Shown here: piece after piece, positions 59,434 to 64,000 of the stretch
How positions within the stretch are numbered: position 1 is the stretch's first letter
How the letters are laid out: each line of letters starts with the position of its first letter
Assembly (NCBI RefSeq): GCF_963082495.1
Contig: NZ_CAUJAN010000003.1
Coordinates: 62,001-126,000, forward strand
Reading direction: 5' to 3'
Length of the DNA: 64,000 nucleotides
Source: Methanobrevibacter sp. V74
GTDB taxonomy: Archaea; Methanobacteriota; Methanobacteria; Methanobacteriales; Methanobacteriaceae
Translations under genes and position numbers: made by a program
Notes under the pieces: model-generated
Seen by the model: the letters and a program-made list of their open reading frames with translations, nothing else
What the model was told of the DNA's origin: nothing
The model's database searches: none

Positions 59434-61099
59434 GTTTTACCTCTAGGACAAATTTGCGATATTCTTCACGAACAATAGACCAAACATTTTCAAAACCGTC
59501 TTTTAAATCAGTAGCCAACATTTTTTCATTCATTTCTCTTCTTAAATCATAATTATTAACTAAATTAATAAATTCATCGATTATTTCTTGCCTTCCAACA
59601 TCAACACCCAAACCCAGATTAATAAAACCATTTCTACTGTTAGCAAAGACATGAGTTAACTCTCTTTCATTTTGACACAGACAGATTGTTGGAACACCCA
59701 GTGAACAAACCTCATACATTGTTCTGCCAGAAGAAGTAAATATTATATCTGCTTTGAACATGAATTCACTAATATTTAAAACATTTTTATAAATTTGAAT
59801 TGACGGATAAGGTTCATATTTAGAAATAAGTCCTTCAATATCCCTGTAACCTAATCCAAGTATTACATTAATTCTTCCCTCATAATTAGTAGTTAAAATT
59901 GAATCAATGACCTTTTCTGTGAAATTATTTGGGTCGGTTCCGCCAAAGGTGATTAAAATGTTGTTAACCCCTTGAGTGATGATTTTTTGAGGTTGAAAGT
60001 AAAATTCATCTTTTAAAATATAATATTTATGACCTGTGAAAACATTTTTTTCACCAATCTCATGCTCATATAATGCATCAAAGACCACATCAGCTACTTC
60101 CGTACCAGTTCCCAAATCCTCAAAATTAACTACAAAATAACCATTATTTTTTAAGATAGTAACATATTCACGAGTAGTGTCTAAAATATCATTAACTACA
60201 AGCTGTGGAGAGTATTGTCTTAACTTATTTAATAAATCATCACTGCCATCATATGTAGTGAATGGATAATTATAATTATTTACAATGTCGATTCCTAACT
60301 GATGAGATTCATCAAGGAAAAATAATACATCATGGAAAACCAGTTTAGAGGCAATTGACAAACACCTGTAAACATGGCCAGTGCCGATTTCATCATAAGC
60401 ATTTACGACAATAGCTATTCTTTTTTTCTGCAGATAATTCTCAGCAATCCACCAATCTTCATAATTATCAATATCGACACTTTCTTCACGTGATACTTCA
60501 ATTAAGTCAACATTAACTCCTAAACGTGAATCTTCATGCATGCAATGTCTGCGGGTTGCAAGAATTGCTCCCGTTTCTCTAAAATTTTTTGGCAAATATT
60601 GTCTGTTTTTTCTCTCAACATAATTTGGGAAATATCTCTGATTATCCTCATTATATCTCCAACTTAAATGCCTATCATCTACAACAGACAATACACTATC
60701 TATCCCAAAATCTTCAAATTTTTCAATAGCCATATCTAAAGTTGAAGTTTTTAACAATGGGGAAGTTGGTTGAAGTGTGATTACCAAATCATATTCATCA
60801 AAAGCCTGTTTTTCTTTTTGAATCATAGCATCATAAACAACCGGATCAAGTGGAATCTCATCCCTCGCCAAATCTTTAGAGCGTCTTATAACGCTTGCAC
60901 CAAATTTTTCAGATAATAATGCTATTTCAGAATCATCAGTAGTTACGACAACATCATCAACATATGCTGAAGATTTAGCTATATTGATGGAATAAGAGAT
61001 TAAAGGCTTGTTATCAAGTAAACGAATATTTTTACGAGGAATACCTTTTGAACCCCCTCTTGCAGGAATAACTACTAAAATTTTATTATTGTTAAACAT
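59420..61099 (-). CDS. NeuA-PseG fusion: CMP-nonulosonate synthetase plus nucleotide-sugar hydrolase
   Basis: This 559-residue protein joins two enzymes. Residues 1-230 are a CMP-sugar cytidylyltransferase with VVIPARGGSKGIPRKNIRLL, VVTTDDSEI and VITLQPTSPLL, as in NeuA/PseF/LegF. Residues about 230-559 resemble PseG, the GT-B hydrolase that removes UDP from a 2,4-diacetamido sugar. This half shows DEIGTGHVYRCLSIASKL (catalytic-His region), ILITFGGTDPNNFTEKV and FTSSGRTMYEVCSLGVPTICL. The two activities flank the NeuB step, so one polypeptide supplies the substrate and activates the product. It is the first gene of the operon, with GGGATAG before the ATG. Confidence 0.88.
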   Translation of the reverse strand: MFNNNKILVVIPARGGSKGIPRKNIRLLDNKPLISYSINIAKSSAYVDDVVVTTDDSEIALLSEKFGASVIRRSKDLARDEIPLDPVVYDAMIQKEKQAFDEYDLVITLQPTSPLLKTSTLDMAIEKFEDFGIDSVLSVVDDRHLSWRYNEDNQRYFPNYVERKNRQYLPKNFRETGAILATRRHCMHEDSRLGVNVDLIEVSREESVDIDNYEDWWIAENYLQKKRIAIVVNAYDEIGTGHVYRCLSIASKLVFHDVLFFLDESHQLGIDIVNNYNYPFTTYDGSDDLLNKLRQYSPQLVVNDILDTTREYVTILKNNGYFVVNFEDLGTGTEVADVVFDALYEHEIGEKNVFTGHKYYILKDEFYFQPQKIITQGVNNILITFGGTDPNNFTEKVIDSILTTNYEGRINVILGLGYRDIEGLISKYEPYPSIQIYKNVLNISEFMFKADIIFTSSGRTMYEVCSLGVPTICLCQNERELTHVFANSRNGFINLGLGVDVGRQEIIDEFINLVNNYDLRREMNEKMLATDLKDGFENVWSIVREEYRKFVLEVKHENF

Positions 61100-61184
61100 G
61101 TCTATCCCTTAAAAATTACAATAAAATTTAATTAATGCAATATTAAATATTATAATAATATAATATTAAATCTTCGGTGCTATA

Positions 61185-62237
61185 ATGAATATGAAAGAGA
61201 TGTCAAAAAAATTGTTAGATAAAATAAATGATTTAGCTACACCAGTTAAAATAATGCATGTTTGCGGCTCACATGAACATACCATCATGGAAAACGGCAT
61301 TAGGAGTTTACTTCCCGAAGAAGTAGAAATAATTGCCGGACCAGGATGTCCCGTTTGTGTAGTTCCATCACGTGAAATTGATGAATCACTGGAACTTATT
61401 GATAAGGGCGTTACAGTAACCACATTTGGGGACATGTTAAGAGTTCCAGGTTCACAAAAATCACTTGCAGATGCTAAAGCAGAAGGTGGAGATGTAAGAG
61501 TAGTTTATGGAATCAATAGAGCTATTGAAATAGCTGAAAAAGTAGACAATGATGTTGTTTTTGTCTCAGCAGGTTTTGAAACGACCGCACCAACAACCGC
61601 TGCAGAATTACTTTCAACACCTCCAGAAAACTTCTCAGTATTGTCCTGTCACAGATTAATCCCACCGGCAATTGATTTTTTAATCAATTCCGGAGAGACC
61701 AGTTTAAATGCTTTAATCCAGCCAGGACACGTTTGCACCATAATTGGAACTAAACCATTCGAATACTTCTCAACAGATTATGGAATCCCACAGGTAGTGG
61801 CCGGATTTAACCCATTAGACATATTAATGTCAGTTTATATGATCTTAAGACAAATTCATAATGAAACACCGAAAGTAGAAAATGAATATAAAAGAGCTGT
61901 TAGAGAAGAAGGAAATGAAGTTGCAACAGATATGATTAATCAGGTATTTGATGTAACATCTAGAGAATGGAGAGGATTTCCCAAAATGCCAAATTCGATT
62001 TTAGAAGTTAAAAAAGAATTTGATGACTTTAATGCCCGTGAAAAATATGATATTGAAGTTAAAGATGTTAATGAAGCTCCAAAGGGCTGTATTTGTGGAC
62101 CGATTTTAAGAGGTCTTGCACGACCTGACGATTGTACATTATTTAGAAAAGCATGTAATCCACTTCACCCAATCGGAGCATGTATGGTAAGCAAAGAAGG
62201 AACTTGTAACATTGCCCACAGATATTCAAGAGGATAA
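61185..62237 (+). CDS. hypD: Hydrogenase maturation protein HypD
   Basis: This 350-residue [4Fe-4S] scaffold protein helps build the Fe(CN)2CO centre of [NiFe] hydrogenases, with HypC. Conserved cysteine blocks are visible: IMHVCGSHEHTI near residue 23, GPGCPVCVVP near 62, FVSAGFETTAPTTA near 128 and the C-terminal GCICGPILRGLARPDDC...CNPLHPIGACMVSKEGTC. GGTG precedes the ATG. The gene is divergent from the nonulosonate operon and followed closely by the phosphatase gene. Confidence 0.96.
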   Translation: MNMKEMSKKLLDKINDLATPVKIMHVCGSHEHTIMENGIRSLLPEEVEIIAGPGCPVCVVPSREIDESLELIDKGVTVTTFGDMLRVPGSQKSLADAKAEGGDVRVVYGINRAIEIAEKVDNDVVFVSAGFETTAPTTAAELLSTPPENFSVLSCHRLIPPAIDFLINSGETSLNALIQPGHVCTIIGTKPFEYFSTDYGIPQVVAGFNPLDILMSVYMILRQIHNETPKVENEYKRAVREEGNEVATDMINQVFDVTSREWRGFPKMPNSILEVKKEFDDFNAREKYDIEVKDVNEAPKGCICGPILRGLARPDDCTLFRKACNPLHPIGACMVSKEGTCNIAHRYSRG

Positions 62238-62238
62238 C

Positions 62239-62943
62239 ATGACAATTGAAGCAATAGCAGTTGATATTGATGGTACAATAACCGATGAGAAACGTCAAAT
62301 ATGCATCTCAGCAATCGAAGCTTTAAGAAAAGCTGAAGATGCGGGAATTCCAACAATTATAGTCACCGGAAATGTTGTTAATTTTGCATATGCTGCAGAA
62401 GTGTTTATCGGATGCAGCGGAGGATTAATTGCAGAAAACGGAGGAATCGTTTTTAAGGAAGGTCAAAATGACAATGCTGTTGAAACCATGATAGAACGTG
62501 ATTTTATAACCTCCGCTGAAAATCACTTAAAAGAAAAGTTAGGTGATAAATTTAACGAACATGCATCTCACGATAATATGTACCGTTTAACAGAAACCGT
62601 GTTTTACAAAACTATTTATAAAAAAGAAATAGAAGATGCCCTAAAAGATTTTAAATATAGTGATCAGCTTGAAATCTACGATAGTGGTTTTGCACTTCAC
62701 ATTACCGATAAACGTGTTAATAAAGGAACTTCCCTTAAATATTTATGTGAAAGAAATGGAATAAACATGAAAAATGTAATGGCTATTGGGGACAGTCTAA
62801 ATGATGAAGAATTTTTAAGAGAAGTTGGATATAAAATAGCTGTTGGAAATGCAGACGACAAATTAAAAGAGGTTAGTACTTATACTTGTGAAAATTTCTT
62901 CGGTGATGGAGTAGCCGAAGCCATTGAGAAATTTGCATTATAG
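62239..62943 (+). CDS. pgp: Phosphoglycolate phosphatase (archaeal HAD)
   Basis: This HAD-superfamily phosphatase of about 234 residues has AIAVDIDGTITDEKRQ (nucleophile Asp) at the start, IIVTGNVVNFAYA (motif II), the cap domain, KRVNKGTSLKYLCE (Lys) and AIGDSLNDEEFLR (motif IV). It matches the TA0175-type archaeal phosphoglycolate phosphatases. ATG 62239 follows AAGAGGATA and lies one base after the hypD stop. Confidence 0.92.
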   Translation: MTIEAIAVDIDGTITDEKRQICISAIEALRKAEDAGIPTIIVTGNVVNFAYAAEVFIGCSGGLIAENGGIVFKEGQNDNAVETMIERDFITSAENHLKEKLGDKFNEHASHDNMYRLTETVFYKTIYKKEIEDALKDFKYSDQLEIYDSGFALHITDKRVNKGTSLKYLCERNGINMKNVMAIGDSLNDEEFLREVGYKIAVGNADDKLKEVSTYTCENFFGDGVAEAIEKFAL

Positions 62944-62950
62944 TGATAAT

Positions 62951-64000
62951 ATGATATATGAAATTGCAGAAGATGTGAAAAAAGCTGTTGAAAACAAATG
63001 TGATGCTTACGAAATTTATATTGATGAAAGCAAAACAATCCAATTAGATTCACTTAAAGATGAATTAAACTTTGCAAAAGAAGAAATTGAACGTGGTCTT
63101 GGAGTAAGAGTTATAAAAGACAATAAACAAGGTTTTGCATTTACCTCAAACTTGGACAAAGTAGCTGAAACCGGGTTGCAAGCTATTGATAACACTAAAT
63201 TAACAAAAGTAGATGAGAATTATGCATTTGCGGAAGCTGAAAAAGTAGCTGAAGTAAAAAAAGTTTACGACAATAAATTCAAAGATTTAAGTCTTGATGA
63301 AATGGTGGAATTTTTAAAACATGCCATTGCAATTGCTGGTGAAAGCGGATGTGAAGTAACTGGTTCTGGATTTAGTGCAAGTGAAGGAAAATCATTAATT
63401 ATAAATTCAAATGATGTCTCCATTGAAAATAAAGGAACAGGATTTGGTCTTGGTTTATCTGTAACAATACAAAAAGATGGTGAAATTGCAACTGGCTATA
63501 ACTCACAATCATCAAGATTCTTTGATATAGATGGTGAAAAACTAGCTAATGAAGCATGTGACCTTGCAAAAAGTTCACTTAACACAAAACCTGTTGAAAC
63601 TGGAGATTATGATGTGGTACTTGATTATTATGCTGCAGTTGGACTTCTGCAAACATTTTTAGGTGCTTTTAATGGTGAAAATGTAAGTAGAGGAAGATCA
63701 ATCTTAAAAGATAAATTAGGGGAAAATATTGCAAATTCAACATTATCCATTATTGACAATCCATTACTTGAAAAGGGAATGTATACCTCCAAATGTGATG
63801 GAGAAGGAAGTGTTTCTCAAAAAACAGCACTAATTAAGGATGGTGGATTAAGCTCATTTATTTATGACATCTACACTGCCAATCGTGAAGGCGTAAAAAC
63901 TACTTCCAATGGAATTAGAGGAACATACTTATCAACACCAATGATTTCACCAACAAACCTCGAATTTAAATTCAGTGAAATGAAGGATTTGTCTGAAATC
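62951..64000 (+). CDS. pmbA: PmbA/TldE family protein, partial (3' end beyond window)
   Basis: An open frame from ATG 62951 runs to the right edge (350 codons, no stop). It begins MIYEIAEDVKKAVENKCDAY and contains ERGLGVRVIKDNKQGFAFT, VETGDYDVVLDYYAAVGLLQTFLGAFNGENVSRGRSILKDKLG and CDGEGSVSQKTALIKDGGLSSFIYD. These match the TldD/TldE (PmbA) fold, and the lack of an HExxxH motif points to the TldE/PmbA partner. TldD/TldE pairs cleave peptides in bacteria. The archaeal role is less clear. It starts seven bases after the phosphatase stop, suggesting one operon with hypD and pgp. Confidence 0.9.
   Translation, partial: MIYEIAEDVKKAVENKCDAYEIYIDESKTIQLDSLKDELNFAKEEIERGLGVRVIKDNKQGFAFTSNLDKVAETGLQAIDNTKLTKVDENYAFAEAEKVAEVKKVYDNKFKDLSLDEMVEFLKHAIAIAGESGCEVTGSGFSASEGKSLIINSNDVSIENKGTGFGLGLSVTIQKDGEIATGYNSQSSRFFDIDGEKLANEACDLAKSSLNTKPVETGDYDVVLDYYAAVGLLQTFLGAFNGENVSRGRSILKDKLGENIANSTLSIIDNPLLEKGMYTSKCDGEGSVSQKTALIKDGGLSSFIYDIYTANREGVKTTSNGIRGTYLSTPMISPTNLEFKFSEMKDLSEI

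Overview
The window comes from a low-GC methanogenic archaeon of the Methanobacteriales and looks most like Methanobrevibacter. The evidence is the RNA polymerase large subunits split into H, B'', B', A' and A''. Archaeal EF-1alpha, EF-2, Trm56 and Taw1 are also present, together with digeranylgeranylglyceryl phosphate synthase, a CbiS-type corrinoid salvage fusion and HypD. Translation signals are Shine-Dalgarno rich (GGAGG/GGTG) with frequent TTG and GTG starts, and TATA-type promoter elements can be seen. The genus is inferred from gene content and not proven by any marker comparison.

Layout. 1-5.1 kb: a partial unknown gene, a zinc-ribbon membrane protein, a RimI-like acetyltransferase, and UPF0146 / P-type Ca2+ ATPase / cobK in one tight run, then tRNA-Ser. 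5.2-19.6 kb (all minus strand): the core expression block, read as rpoH, rpoB2, rpoB1, rpoA1, rpoA2, rpl30e, nusA, rpsL, rpsG, fusA, tuf, rpsJ. 19.7-20.3 kb: five tRNA genes (Lys, Asp, Tyr, Pro, Thr). 20.4-30.2 kb: central metabolism, with thiM-thiE, pgk, tpiA, the wyosine enzyme taw1, the korDABC-sucC operon for 2-oxoglutarate synthesis, and a fumarase beta subunit. 30.2-33.5 kb: a decay island. It holds a winged-helix remnant, an M48 peptidase remnant, a secreted-protein gene frameshifted in its signal peptide, an insertion sequence with an 8-bp target duplication and a frameshifted transposase, and a MITE-like element. 33.7-47 kb: a Yip1-like / beta-solenoid gene pair, an FKBP isomerase, DUF763, trm56, cbiS-cobS, larC-queC, a truncated VWA gene, a winged-helix regulator, an intact M48 peptidase, pycB and inositol-phosphate synthase. 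47-61 kb: a surface glycan and lipid region (LicD, three glycosyltransferases or GT-C proteins, a prenyltransferase, a NERD protein, an acetyltransferase, a flippase). It ends in a nonulosonic (sialic-acid-like) acid operon with NeuB and a NeuA-PseG fusion. 61-64 kb: hypD, phosphoglycolate phosphatase, and a partial PmbA-like gene.

How the genes work together. Most of the window is housekeeping. PycB, the fumarase subunit, SucC and Kor are steps of the incomplete reductive TCA route that methanogens use to make 2-oxoglutarate. CobK, CbiS and CobS serve corrinoid synthesis and salvage, which methanogenesis needs. The 47-61 kb block probably builds and exports a nonulosonate-containing surface glycan. 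The observations most worth following are a ~170-residue acidic N-terminal extension on RNA polymerase B', the NeuA-PseG fusion, a membrane-anchored protein with exact 21-residue GG repeats encoded with a Yip1-like protein, and the clustered decayed paralogues around the insertion sequence. I did not find a CRISPR array, a prophage or an obvious new defence system.
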